DNA of 23,584 bases from Pelargonium nanum (Eukaryota > Streptophyta > Magnoliopsida > Geraniales > Geraniaceae). The stretch covers positions 1 through 23,584 of the forward strand of contig JAYMTF010001409.1 in NCBI GenBank assembly GCA_036897485.1. The letters run 5' to 3'. The translations under genes and the position numbers were made by a program. Below are positions 10,438-21,001 of this stretch, one piece after another; positions within the stretch are counted from its first letter, which is position 1, and every line of letters begins with the position of its first letter. The notes beneath the pieces are model-generated. The model saw only the letters and a list, made by a program, of their open reading frames with translations. It had not been told where the DNA came from and made no database searches.

Positions 10438-11095
10438 GGAGGGGTATAGAAGACGATTGGGGATTGCGAGAATGGGAAACCGAAGCTTAAATCCTCCTTA
10501 AACCCTTAGACAATGATAGATAGATCTCTCAGTTCCAGCCGAGTTCACCGTTGACTATTCTTCTACCACTTCTTTTTCTTCTGTAAAAGCAATTTGATTT
10601 ATGTTTAGACTCAATTTAACTCATAAATTTTTTTGAATTTAATTTCAATTAGTTTCTGAACTATTGTATTTTGATCTAAAATAGTTTATTATTTTTGTGT
10701 TTCAACCCAATTTAATTCTTGAACTTTTTCTAATCTTAACTTATCGAACTTTCAAGCATCGATCACATTTTTTTCCGAAGATAATATTGATCACATTTAG
10801 TTTCTGAACTTTCTTAAATTTTATAACTCAATTTTAAATCAGCAATGCAAATATTAAAGCATTATTTATTTTTGAAGGATGCAAAAATTAAAATATTATT
10901 GTTGTTTATGCTTTATATGAATCATATGATTAAACATTATAATAATAATTCAAATGCTATATAATAATATACGAAACGTATCCTAATTGTCTAACAAAAT
11001 AATTAAAACTTATCCCATGAACACTACCTTAATATTACTATATATATAAAAAAGTAAGACCTTATAGTTATAGAGAGGGAAACAGAATTGCGGAT
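10438..11095. other. Spacer with degenerate repeats between the GCK and fucosyltransferase genes
   Basis: This includes the GCK promoter region (minus strand). From about 10600 to 10830 come several imperfect copies of a unit: agtttctgaact at 10651-10662 and 10799-10810, ttcttgaact near 10717, and gatcacattt at 10761-10770 and 10789-10798. Such TTTAGTTTCTGAACTTT-type units are common in plant repeat DNA. I cannot assign a transposon family. From 10850 to 11060 the DNA is plain AT-rich. Confidence 0.45.
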
Positions 11096-11098
11096 GCA

Positions 11099-11179
11099 AT
11101 GACGAATTTGGGACAGGAATCGGACGTCAGGTTGCACTCCCAGATGCATCAAGAAGTTCCGACGAAGGTTCGGGGATGA
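11099..11179 (+). other. Short coding-like frame in a GC-richer island
   Basis: A 26-codon frame from ATG 11099 to TGA 11179 reads MTNLGQESDVRLHSQMHQEV then PTKVRG. The block 11085-11210 is visibly richer in G and C than the AT-rich DNA on both sides and has few stops. It may be a gene relic or a small ORF. No family is recognised and no exon partners are seen. Confidence 0.2.
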
Positions 11180-11462
11180 TATGCGAGAGGCAGCATTGCC
11201 CGAGTAGTTGTTTAGTTCATTTTTCTCTTCAAAAACAAGACATTAATTTTAAGACTAAGATAATATCATTTTGAAAATATATATATCTTATACATGCACC
11301 ATTAATAAGATTTTAATTTTGTGTATATTTACAGTGAACTGTACATATCTATTTATGTCCACATTAAAAAGGTTCCAAATTGAAAAAACTCCTCCAAATA
11401 TTTCTCACTCTTCCTCTTGAGCACAAACTTTATTTCCAAAGAAAATCCACAACTTTCCTTGC

Positions 11463-11468
11463 TATAAA
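11463..11468 (+). promoter_or_regulatory. Candidate TATA box of the first fucosyltransferase gene
   Basis: TATAAA within gctataaacaca, 150 bp upstream of the ATG at 11613. This would allow a 5' leader of about 115 nt. The call rests on motif and position only. Confidence 0.35.
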
Positions 11469-11612
11469 CACAATTGTAAAATGGACTCGAATCAATTGCC
11501 GTTTTTACACATTCTCTGAAACAAAAAAATGCTTTATATGTGACCAAATTGATCATCACCACAACAAGCAAGCGAATGAGAAAGTGAAGGCCGAGAAGAA
11601 ATTATAGATTTA

Positions 11613-13944
11613 ATGGGGCGGCAAGCAAGGTTTGCGGAAGATTCGGAGAACAAACATGGCTTCACCAAATTCATGGCTGTTTGTTTCATATCTTTGCTTG
11701 TTTTCTTCACTGTGCTTGTGCTCTATCAAGACTCACTCACCTTATATTTCAGATTCGCCAACCCTAAAATCATCAAAACCCCATCTAATGTTGGTCAGTT
11801 TTCTATACGTTTCATTTGTGTTTTTACTATATTTCGTCACATGTATAATGATTTGTGCATCTCATTTAGAGTTCGAAGATTTGAATGTGTTGATTTGAAA
11901 TCACTTTAGGAAGAAATCAATAAGCGATATTGTATTCATATTGTTTTGATTTGATTCCAAGTCTCATCTAATGGCAAAAATTTTTTGTTTAGTTTTTAAA
12001 AAGAATATTTCATTGGTAGAGAGGAGGAATAGAAGGAAGTGTGGATCCGGTTTTTTTGGGTAACATATGTTGAAGGGTGAATAGTTTGGTTGAGAGGAAT
12101 TATAGATAATCAATATGCATTTACTTAGGAAAAAAATGACACAGCAAAGAGTCTCAGTCAAGAAGTTATTGACTAAAACTGAGTCATGACTCGAATGAAA
12201 TGAACTTGTATGCATTATAAATCGTGAGGTATATCTTTTCATTGGTTAGACTGAGTATCAGCGTAACTCTTTGTTTTATATTCTTTTTTCTCTTTTGTTT
12301 TTTAATAAACAAAGGATACAAATTTGTGGGTTCATGCCCTTATTATGTAAATGATCAATTGTCTACAACTTGTGCATTTGAAGTCTCAAGACAAGAGTTT
12401 CTTTGATAAAGTTTACAATAACAAAATGTGCTTTGTGTTTGCTTAGTTACAACATTGTGCTCACTTTTCTTTGTTACATCACTGATACAAACATTGCCTC
12501 CTCAGATAAGCCAATTGATAAACTTCTTGGTGGACTTCTTGCTACTGGATTTGATGAACAATCTTGCTTAAGTAGGTACCAATCTGCATTCTATCGCAAG
12601 GCCTCTCCGCACAATCCATCTCCCCGTCTCATTTCCAGGCTCCGAAGCTACGAAAAGCTTCACAAGAGATGCGGGCCTCATACCAAACCTTACAACAAGG
12701 CCGTAAAACAACTCAAGTCGGGAAAGAACACAAGTGCTACTCCCACAGAGTGCAAATACATTGTGTGGATTGCTTTCAGTGGTCTCGGAAACAGGATGGT
12801 AACGATTGTGTCAGCGTTTCTCTACGCCCTCCTCACCAATAGAGTCCTCCTAGTCGATCAAGGGACTGACATTACTGGCCTCTTCTGCGAGCCGTTTCCA
12901 GACACATCTTGGATCCTTCCCGCAGACTTCCCAATCTTGAAAAAGTTCGGGGGTTTTGATAAAGATTCGCCTTATAGTCACGGGACCATGATCAGGAAGA
13001 AATTGACAGAAAACTCGACAGATTCAGTGCCTCCATTTCTCTACATACATCTATCTTCGACTGCTGATGAGCAAGACAAACGCTTCTGCTGCGATCAAGA
13101 ACAGACGTATCTTGGAAAAGTCCCGTGGCTGATCTTGAGAACGGACAATTACTTCCTCCCTGGTCTATTCTTGAACCCGTCTTTCCAGCAAGAACTAGCA
13201 GAGCTCTTCCCGAACAAAGAAACCGTCTTCCATCACCTGGGTCGGTATCTTTTCCATCCTTCCAATCAAGTATGGGGACAAATCACACGATACTACCAAT
13301 CCTACTTGTCCAGAGCAGATGACCAGCTCGGCATCCAGATCAGAACATTCGATTCGGGACACGGACCATTCCAATACATCAAAGATCAAATCTTGGCATG
13401 TACCCTCCAACAAAAACTGCTCCCTGAACTGAACCAAACATCAAATTTCACTCCACTGCCATCAAGAAACCAGAAACTGAAGGCGGTGTTGATGACATCG
13501 CTGAACTCGGGCTACTCAGACAATTTATCAAACAGGTACCGTGCACACCCGACTGTGACAGGGGAGGCAGTTGCGGTTTACCAGCCGAGCCACGAGGAGG
13601 AGCAGAGGACCGGCGATTCGGGTCATGACATGAAGGCGTTGGCAGAGATGTATCTGCTGAGCTTCAGCGACGAGTTGGTGACGAGCTCGTGGTCCACATT
13701 CGGGTACGTGGCGCAGAGCCTGGGAGGGGTGAGGCCGTGGATTCTGGTCAAGACGGAGAACCAGACAGTCCCTGAGCCGCCGTGCCGGAGAGACGTATCT
13801 ATGGAGCCTTGCTTCCACAATCCTCCACTGTATGATTGTAATGGAACAATGCGAGATTCGGCCACCATTGTTCCTCATGTGAAGCACTGTGAAGATAGAC
13901 AGTGGGGAATTAAGTTGGTTAATACTCCTGACAATAGTCATTAG
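11613..13944 (+). CDS. FUT-like: Xyloglucan fucosyltransferase-like protein (GT37), gene copy 1
   Basis: Two exons, 11613-11793 and 12506-13944, joined by a 712-bp GT-AG intron (donor TTG|GTCAGT, acceptor CTCAG|AT) in phase 1, giving 539 aa (AtFUT1 is 558). Exon 1 encodes a short cytosolic tail and a signal anchor at about residues 17-38 (FMAVCFISLLVFFTVLVLY), so the protein is type II with a Golgi-lumen catalytic domain. Exon 2 opens with DKLLGGLLATGFDEQSCLSR. GT37 motifs are GLGNRM (153-158), GIQIRTF (336-342, with the GDP-fucose-binding Arg340) and SSWSTFGYVAQSLGG (454-468). The family transfers fucose from GDP-fucose to galactose of xyloglucan or arabinogalactan side chains. Which acceptor this copy uses cannot be read from sequence. 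Tandem with the copy at 15111-16964. No lesions seen. Confidence 0.92.
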
Positions 13945-15110
13945 TACTAAAAATACTTATACTGATACACTTCTTTTTCTTTCATATTTTGAAATAATTA
14001 ATGAGATTTCTAAATTTTGATGAATGACGATCGTGACATGTGGCGATTGAGCGCTAGTTCGTTTCTAACCCAAGACGACGAAAACACAGTTTCGCATACT
14101 AGCTCTCGAAACATGAATCTAAAGCATGTACCCAAAGACTTATGCTTAAAGCGTGTGCTCGAAACGCATGACCATTGGTGACATCCAAGACGGTCGGGTC
14201 ATGCTCAATTTCATCAGTTGTGTTAATGAAAAGATAGATAATTACTCAATTAATGAATTGTGTTGAAGAATTATAAGAAGATACAAATAGCAACATCGGA
14301 TCTATTTGTAGTTGTCATTCGACCAAAAAACAGTCATGAATATAAACGGGTACCAAAATTTCTTGATTTGATATAAATCAACTATATGTTTATTTTTACC
14401 TATTTTATAATTTGCAATCAATGAAACTCATTGACTCTCAAACTCTTCACCATTCATTGTCCAACTTGTATAACGGATAAAAATCATTACGCCAACTTGA
14501 ATGTTTACTTCGAAGAACCGAGGTAAACCATCCAATAAATTTAATCGTAATATGCCATATGCAAAAAAAATTAAAATTGCTTTAGTGACCTCTCCGTAAG
14601 AAAACGTCATGTGAATTTGATTTTGTATGTACTGTTTTAAAATCCAGCAGATATATAGTTCAAGAACTAAGCTTTGATATTTAAAATTATATATACACTG
14701 TGATATTTATAATGATTCAAACACCATTTGGATTTTCATAAATTCTCTTTGTAGATAGCCACTTGTTGAATACTCCCATGAAATTGGTCATTAGCTAAAT
14801 TTTATTGACCGTATATGTAGGATTAGTCTTGCCTATATTATCGAGAATTCGGTACAATAACACGAACACATCTTATCTATTGATGAATTAATATGGTTTT
14901 GTTCATATAATTATAATAAAAAAATTAAGATTCAATCTTGTTCATTTTTTTGTTGGGAGATCCCAGGAAAGGTACGTACTACTCTGAGAAATTTGGTGAA
15001 TTTTCACTTCCAAGAGCACTGATCTTCTACAAGGTTCAAGTATTTGTGAGAGACACAAAAAGAAACCAAATAGAGTGAAATGATGATATGAAATATATAC
15101 GAAGAACTGA
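13945..15110. other. Spacer between the two fucosyltransferase genes
   Basis: This should hold the 3' UTR of copy 1 and the promoter of copy 2. The block 14020-14200 is less AT-rich than its surroundings, but all frames are broken and I recognise nothing. The remainder is AT-rich, and I found no repeat with clear ends. Confidence 0.5.
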
Positions 15111-16964
15111 ATGGATTCGAGTGAAACGAGGAGGCGATCGTCTTCAACTTCCAAGTCCCCGGATCAAACCATCCTTGAATTCTCTCATTTATCACCTAAG
15201 CGATTCGGGTTAGCTGGTTCTATGAGATTCACCAAGATCTTGGCTACTGGGCTCATAGCACTTTTTGTTCTGATCACAATCTATGTCATGATCCGACACA
15301 CAGTTTCTCATAAACATCTGTCTTTTGCGGATGGAAGGACTATCAAGAGACTAGTAGCTCATCCAAATGCAACAAATAATTTTCGTGCAGGCTAGTACTA
15401 GTCTTTTCGGATATTACAATGTTAATGTTCTGTTTTCGTGTTTTGCAGTCTATTTTCTATCTAGAATTCGGAAATGTGTACTAATTTTGCCACATTCGTT
15501 ATGCTGATTCGCGCCAGTTCTTTTTTACTAATAGGTTCGGGAGAGAAACTGCTAGGGGGTCTTCTTGCTCCCGGGTTCCACGAAGCTTCTTGTTTAAGCC
15601 GGTACCAATCTTTCTCGTACCGCAAACAATCACGTCATAAGCCCTCTCCCTATCTTCTTTCCAGACTCCGAAGCTACGAGGCTCTCCACAAACGCTGCGG
15701 TCCCTATACAAAATCCTACAACGAGACTGTCAAACAAATCGAGTCTGGTAGTAGTGGCGTCACAAAATGTAAATATGTTGTGTGGATATGTTATAGCGGG
15801 TTGGGGAACAGGATCCTGACTCTAGTTTCTGCATTCCTCTATGCACTGCTCACGAACCGAGTCCTGCTTGTTGATCGCGGGACAGATATGAGTGATCTCT
15901 TTTGCGAGCCTTTTCCCAGGATATCCTGGTTCTTGCCTCTAGATTTTCCCCTTATGGATCAGCTGAGCAGCTTTTATCAGAACTCGTCTTATTCGTATGG
16001 AAACATGGTGAAGAATCGGACGATAAACTCTTCGTCTGAATCAGAACTTCCATCGTATATGTATCTTCATCTTGCTCATGACTATGGTGATCATGACAAG
16101 CTCTTTTTCTGTGACCAAGATCAAAATCTTCTGCACAAAATCCCCTGGTTGATCATGAGAACTGACAACTACTTTGTCCCGTTTCTCTTCTTGATCCCGT
16201 CTTTCGATCAAGAACTCAGCAAATTGTTTCCCAACAAAGAAACTATTTTTCATCACTTGGGAAGGTATTTGGTACATCCTTCAAATCAGGTATGGGGGCT
16301 GGTCACAAGGTACTTTCAGGCTTACTTGGCCAAGGCTGATGAGAGGATTGGGATTCAAATAAGGATTTTCGACACGGGAAAAGGCCCGTTCAAGTATGTG
16401 ATGGATCAAATCACAGCTTGCACTCTGAGAGAGAAACTCTTGCCTGAAGTAGACAGGACAGGATCCGGTGAAGCTCATCCGAGGAGGAAACATAAGCTGA
16501 AAGCCGTTCTCATGACATCGTTGCTTGTCGGGTACTCGGAGAATGTGAGGAACATGTATTGGGAACATCCTACTGTGAATGGAGATGTGGTTGCGGTTTA
16601 CCAGCCAAGCCATGAAGAGGAGCAGCACACTGAGAATGTGATGCACAACAGGAAGGCATGGGCTGAGATTTATCTACTCAGTTTATGTGATGTGTTGGTC
16701 ACAAGTTCTTGGTCTACTTTTGGGTATGTGGCACAAGGTCTAGGAGGATTGAAACCATGGATCTTGTACAAGCCCGAAAACGGGACAAGTCCAGATCCGC
16801 CATGTGGTCGAGCCATGTCGATGGAGCCTTGTTTTCATTCTCCTCCTTACTATGACTGCAAGGCAAAGAAAGGAACGGATACAGGTTCGATTGTGCCTCA
16901 TGTGAGACACTGTGAGGATGTGAGCTGGGGCCTTAAGGTGGTTCATGGTCATGACAAGTTGTAA
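15111..16964 (+). CDS. FUT-like: Xyloglucan fucosyltransferase-like protein (GT37), gene copy 2
   Basis: The best model has two exons, 15111-15390 and 15535-16964, giving 569 aa. The intron is then 144 bp with a GC donor (CAG|GCTAGT) and acceptor AATAG|GT, phase 1 as in copy 1. The only phase-matching GT alternative near the exon end, TTC|GTGCAG after 15384, fits the consensus poorly and would shorten the protein by two residues (567 aa). The basic, Ser-rich cytosolic tail is longer than in copy 1 (about 40 aa), and the signal anchor is about 42-62 (ILATGLIALFVLITIYVMI). GT37 motifs are GLGNRI (182-187), GIQIRIF (366-372, Arg370) and SSWSTFGYVAQGLGG (484-498). Predicted role is Golgi transfer of fucose to cell-wall glycans. 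Its 3' end is the source or sister of the relic at 18063-18194. A candidate AATAAA lies at 17196-17201. Confidence 0.92.
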
Positions 16965-17624
16965 TAGCTTGTTCTTTAAGTGATTTTAGATAGAAGGAGA
17001 GTTCATAACTTTTGCTACTGTTTTTTTGTCAGTCAGTCATTGATGTTAAATGTTGATATGGCTGTGATTCTTTTCCTTATTTTGATGATAATTCTTTTGA
17101 ATAATATTAGGTAACGAACACAGATTAGACAGAGAAATTAAAATCAGAACTGTTTATTCCTCTATCAATTTTGATTCTATAGCCATCAATTCCATAATAA
17201 AAGGGCCATATATATACTTATCGTTGCTGCAAAATTATCCTAATAGTGGGCCGCTGGACTGAGAGTAGTTTCTGATGAATATAAATGAAAGAAAAGCCGT
17301 TGTTGTTTGCCGGAGAAAGAAGTGGCAGAGCTAAAAATAAAATTCAAGTAAAACTATCATTGAAATAGGTAGTAATTAAAAGCTATTATTTTTATATTTT
17401 TCTCTCATATGCTATTGATTCTTGTTGTTAGACCAACGGAAAGTTTGTTAATATCCCCATTCCTAGATCTATATGAGTTTACTCCAATATCTTATAAATG
17501 ACTTGTTCGAAAAGTATGATACTATACAGCCTTACACATATGATAGGCAGAAGATTTTTTTACGAAATATAAATTAGAAGAAGAGGTAGATATTGACTGA
17601 TGAAATGTAACCGTCTTACTCTCC

Positions 17625-17663
17625 CAACAAAAAGAGCATGTAAAGGTCGTTGGGAGAGTCATG
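17625..17663. repeat. 10-bp inverted repeat (small hairpin)
   Basis: CTCTCCCAAC and GTTGGGAGAG form a perfect 10-bp stem around a short loop, within about 17620-17665. Only the right arm persists in duplicate unit B (about 18391-18400). Copy 2's distal poly(A) region is upstream, so a terminator role is unlikely. Confidence 0.5.
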
Positions 17664-18062
17664 TATTAAGTAATGTTTTTTTAATTTTTTAATTTTTTAA
17701 TTTTTATGAAAGCAATGCCTTTCTTAGTTTCCAACTTACTGAATAAATGGCACTAATTAATTTGTAAATAGAAGATATCCATAGTTTGGACATTTGCTCC
17801 TGAATAAATGAAAAAGAAATATTACTGAGTATAAAACATTAAGATGTTCGGTAACACCGGTAGAAATTGTTTCAAAGCATCCTCTAAAGGTCAATGTTTT
17901 CGTGTGTATATTTAGCGCACATATCAAGACCCACACGTTCAACATTCTTTGAGGTGTCTGAAATTCGAAACTTTAGTATTGATCACAAGTTCCTATACTG
18001 CTCGACCAATAATAGTTTATATATATATATAGTTAGAAAGTACATAGTTAAAACAATGGGAG

Positions 18063-18194
18063 GATGTCAATGGAGCTTTGTTTTCATTCTCCTCCTAACT
18101 ATTGCTGCAAGCTAAAGAAAAGAACAAATACAGGTTATGTCTCATGTGAGACCATGTAAGGATGTGATCTGAGTTATTAAAGTTGGTTATATGT
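18063..18194 (+). pseudogene. Relic of a fucosyltransferase 3' end
   Basis: The plus strand retains a diverged copy of the last ~45 codons of the GT37 gene. It reads SMEL-type residues, then CFHSPP-equivalent DNA with shared runs such as ttgttttcattctcctcct, aaagaaa-gaac-ataca and ctcatgtgaga. It is broken by a TAA at the codon after the KAK position, small deletions around the VPHVRHCED motif and a TGA near the Trp of the WGLK motif. No upstream coding sequence is recognisable to the left, where the DNA turns AT-rich with a (TA)n run near 18018-18030. It is part of duplicate unit B and is surely non-functional. Confidence 0.8.
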
Positions 18195-18540
18195 TTTATG
18201 GGAATTTGAAAGTAATGTCTTTTTTCATTTTTATTTAATTTCATTATTTATTAGAAATTTACCCACTAACTCATCCCTTGCTCCATCTATATGTATAAAT
18301 TTACTCCAATATCTCATCAATAACTTGTTGCAAAATTATCATACTAAAAGACCTACATTTATACTGACTTACCTAAGTACATGTCAAAGTTGTTGGGAGA
18401 GTCATGTATGCGGAACAGATGGAGTGGTCTCTGACTGTTTAAAGGACATGATATTAAAGAATTTGTTAATAAAATAGGTCTCTGTTTTGAACATTTGTTA
18501 ACATGCAAAAGAAAAAACAAAACATTATTAAGGATAAAAA

Positions 18541-19087
18541 TCACCATAAAAATAAGAATCAGAACCATATCTATTATCTGTAACTGAAACAACAGATGTG
18601 AACTATCTCTTGTCTAAATTCCTATGAGAGTTGAAAGACTGCTAATTTTTTGCTTCTGGGTGATGAATTACATTGGCCTTGACTGTTATATAATAATCTA
18701 TTGGAACAAGTGGATTACAAATGGTTTCTGTTTGTTTAAATGAATTTGTATGAAAAAAAACACCATTTAACAAACTGTATGAAAAATATAGAATGGGTGA
18801 TAAAGAGAAAAGAAAAAAAAAAGGTGCATAGTAACCTGATAATATAATTTTGTTTTGAGTTTCTTTTAATTCAAGATATGCTAAAACCAAACTTTGGACA
18901 AGTACTTGATGCTCTCTGTTTTTTTTTTTTTAATTAAACTTTAAAAAAACCATTCCTAATATTTACTTTCACTGTTCCTCTTTCAAATTCATAGGTGTCA
19001 CAAACCCATTGGTCCAAAATCCAAACTGCACCTCTCTCCCACATTACCCAATCTCTTCACAAATCACTCTCACACCTCTCCGTAGCC
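18541..19087. other. Spacer and probable promoter/leader of the beta-propeller gene
   Basis: AT-rich DNA with poly-A and poly-T tracts (18814-18826, 18919-18932). From about 18965 it becomes pyrimidine-rich and stop-poor, as expected for a plant 5' leader. No further element recognised. Confidence 0.45.
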
Positions 19088-20515
19088 ATGGAAGCTGCTG
19101 TTTCTGCATCAGCTTCACCAATGAAAGCCATTAACTTTCTTGCTACTTCCACCACCCCAAGACCAATAACCAACCCAACCACCTTCCCGCCATGGCCTCC
19201 GACCAAACCCAACTCGATTTCTCTTTACTCTCACCCCAGAAACTCTCCTAGCCGCCATGGCCTCACTCGCTGCTCCACAGCACCCAACAGTTCCGGCACC
19301 GACTTCGACACTGGAAAAAACCCGAGCTTTGGAACCAATTCAAGCCCCAAAACCCCAAACCCACCGATACCCATTTCGGGTAATGAAGCTTCTTCGTCTT
19401 CTTCGTTGTCGTCTGTTGGGTTGGTGTTTGATCTGGGTCCCGCCGGTTCATGGGACTGCGCCGAGATTGGGTCGCCGGTGGTGAAAAGGTTCCTCAGCGA
19501 CGAGGAAGAGAGGTGGTACATGTGGTACTACGGCAGGTCCGACGCGAACCCGAGCTCTGATTGCATCGGAGTGGCGGTTTCGAGCAATGGGGTTCACTGG
19601 GAGCGTGGCACACAAGGTGTTCGATCAAATGCCGATGTGGGTTTGGTTATGGAATGCAGTAGCGATTGGTGGGCATTTGACACGGAGAGAATCAGGCCCG
19701 GTGAGGTGATGATCATGTCAAGCTCCATGGTCAGAGCTTCCAGTTCTGTGTACTGGCTTTACTATACTGGGTACAATTCTGAGAAGATTGACATTGAGTC
19801 CATGGATGGTTCTTTGGAGTTCAAATTGGAGAACCCGGAAGTTGGTGGTGAAGGGAAGATCTTCAAGTCCTTGCCAGGGCTGGCCATGAGCCAGGATGGG
19901 AGGCATTGGGCTAGAATTGAAGGAGATCATCATAGTGGGTCTCTGTTTGATGTTGGCTCTGAGGGAGATTGGGACTCCATGTTCATTGCTAAACCACAGG
20001 TTGTTTTCCATTCCAAAGGCGACCTCCGGATGTACTACCATTCATTTGATTCGAAAACCGGGCAATTCGCAATTGGGGTCGCGAGGTCTAGAGACGGGAT
20101 GAAGTGGGTGAAGCTGGGGAAGATTACACTGTCGGGAGGAGAAAGAGGGTGTTTTGATGAGCATGGGATGATGAATGCTCATGTGATAAAGAATAGGAAA
20201 AATGGGAAGTATGTGATGGCCTATGAAGGTGTTGGAGGAGTTGGGGTTAGGAGCATTGGTTTAGCAGAGTCCTCTGATGGACTGAGGGATTGGAGGAAGG
20301 TGCGAGATGAGGCGATTTTGAGTCCGGCGGAAGGAAGAGATGGATGGGATTGCAAGGGAGTTGGATCACCATGTTTGATTCAGATGGATGGGGAGGTTGA
20401 TGAGTGGAGGGTGTACTATAGAGGTGTTGGGATTGGGGGAAGAACAGGAATTGGGATGGCAGTTTCTCAAGGGAGTGAGTTTAGGTTTAGAAGGTGGAGT
20501 GGGTTTCATTTGTAG
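19088..20515 (+). CDS. Five-bladed beta-propeller protein (GH43-like), probably plastid-targeted
   Basis: An intronless frame of 475 aa. I take the ATG at 19088 (context GCCATGG) as the start. The open frame extends upstream to 18995, but only from a GTG. Residues 1 to about 105 are rich in Ser, Thr, Pro and Asn with few acidic residues, a typical chloroplast transit region plus linker. The rest repeats a blade motif: GSWDCAEIGSP (about 120-130), DWWAFDTERIRP (about 192-203), GDWDSMFIAKP (about 292-302), CFDEHGMMNAH (about 354-364) and GWDCKGVGSP (about 418-427). Each is followed by strands such as WYMWYYGRS, VYWLYYTGY, LRMYYHSFD, YVMAYEGV and WRVYYRGVG. This is the arabinanase/levansucrase/invertase fold. 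Plant members of this group are generally uncharacterised and a glycosidase activity should not be assumed. No lesions. Confidence 0.87.
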   Translation: MEAAVSASASPMKAINFLATSTTPRPITNPTTFPPWPPTKPNSISLYSHPRNSPSRHGLTRCSTAPNSSGTDFDTGKNPSFGTNSSPKTPNPPIPISGNEASSSSSLSSVGLVFDLGPAGSWDCAEIGSPVVKRFLSDEEERWYMWYYGRSDANPSSDCIGVAVSSNGVHWERGTQGVRSNADVGLVMECSSDWWAFDTERIRPGEVMIMSSSMVRASSSVYWLYYTGYNSEKIDIESMDGSLEFKLENPEVGGEGKIFKSLPGLAMSQDGRHWARIEGDHHSGSLFDVGSEGDWDSMFIAKPQVVFHSKGDLRMYYHSFDSKTGQFAIGVARSRDGMKWVKLGKITLSGGERGCFDEHGMMNAHVIKNRKNGKYVMAYEGVGGVGVRSIGLAESSDGLRDWRKVRDEAILSPAEGRDGWDCKGVGSPCLIQMDGEVDEWRVYYRGVGIGGRTGIGMAVSQGSEFRFRRWSGFHL

Positions 20516-20707
20516 AGCATGGTTTCATCTTCATGTTAATTCAAAATTGTTAATGAATTGTTTCTTGTTTGCTCACTTGGATGAATCAAAGCTATGCTTC
20601 ATTTGCTCTCTCACTGCATATTTGGCATCTAATTCATGGCTGCTTCTCCACTAAATCTGACTAAAAATATAACCTACACAGCCTAAAATAAGAGTAAGAC
20701 TGTGTGT

Positions 20708-20713
20708 AATAAA
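20708..20713 (+). terminator. Candidate poly(A) signal of the beta-propeller gene
   Basis: AATAAA, 193 nt past the stop codon at 20515. Confidence 0.45.
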
Positions 20714-20775
20714 GAGAACGTGTCAGGCGGCGTTTGAATTAAAATTTTAATACGTCATTCTTCTTTTTATTCCCT

Positions 20776-21001
20776 TCATTTTATGGTACAAGAGGCTTGA
20801 AATTTCACTTACGTTGTATTTTTTCTTTTTCTTTTTCTGACCAGTTGAGCTACACAATATAGAGTAGTTCTTTTCTTTTTACCTAAATAACTCAACTCAT
20901 ACCGTCAACAAGATAACTTTCCATTATATCTTTGTTCACTAAAATCTCCAAATCAAGGGAGTAAGGTTTTCTTATCCATTTTATGGTAGAAGTGGCTTGA
21001 A
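20776..21001. repeat. 26-bp direct repeat exactly 200 bp apart
   Basis: 20776-20801 (ttcattttatggtacaagag... ending gcttgaaa) and 20976-21001 (ccattttatggtagaagtgg... ending gcttgaaa) differ at only a few positions. The cause is unknown. It could be two ends of a decayed element or a small duplication. Confidence 0.65.

Larger units (their letters stand above)
16811..18540. repeat. Tandem duplication of the fucosyltransferase 3' end plus downstream flank
   Basis: Unit A (about 16811-17850) and unit B (about 18063-18540) share, in the same order, four blocks. (1) The last ~130 bp of fucosyltransferase coding sequence (16811-16945 versus 18063-18194). (2) A tttactccaatatct block (17476 onward versus 18300 onward). 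(3) gttgggagagtcatgtat (17650 onward versus 18391 onward). (4) A gacatttg/gaacatttg block with A-rich tail (17789-17850 versus 18488-18540). Unit B lacks about 500 bp present between blocks 1 and 2 of unit A, so one copy has lost, or the other gained, sequence. Confidence 0.8.

Noticed and set aside
10168-10501. Plus-strand frames over the GCK gene
   Set aside because: Shadows of the minus-strand GCK coding sequence, which has clear family motifs.
12403-12505. Upstream extension of fucosyltransferase copy 1 exon 2 as its own N-terminus
   Set aside because: The extension begins at a non-ATG codon and precedes a good acceptor; splicing from 11793 restores frame and supplies the signal anchor.
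15474-15534. Upstream extension of fucosyltransferase copy 2 exon 2 as its own N-terminus
   Set aside because: It begins at GTG, and an upstream exon with a signal anchor exists at 15111 with a phase-compatible donor.
18995-19087. Longer N-terminus for the beta-propeller gene
   Set aside because: The upstream start codon is GTG; the first ATG, in a strong context, is at 19088.
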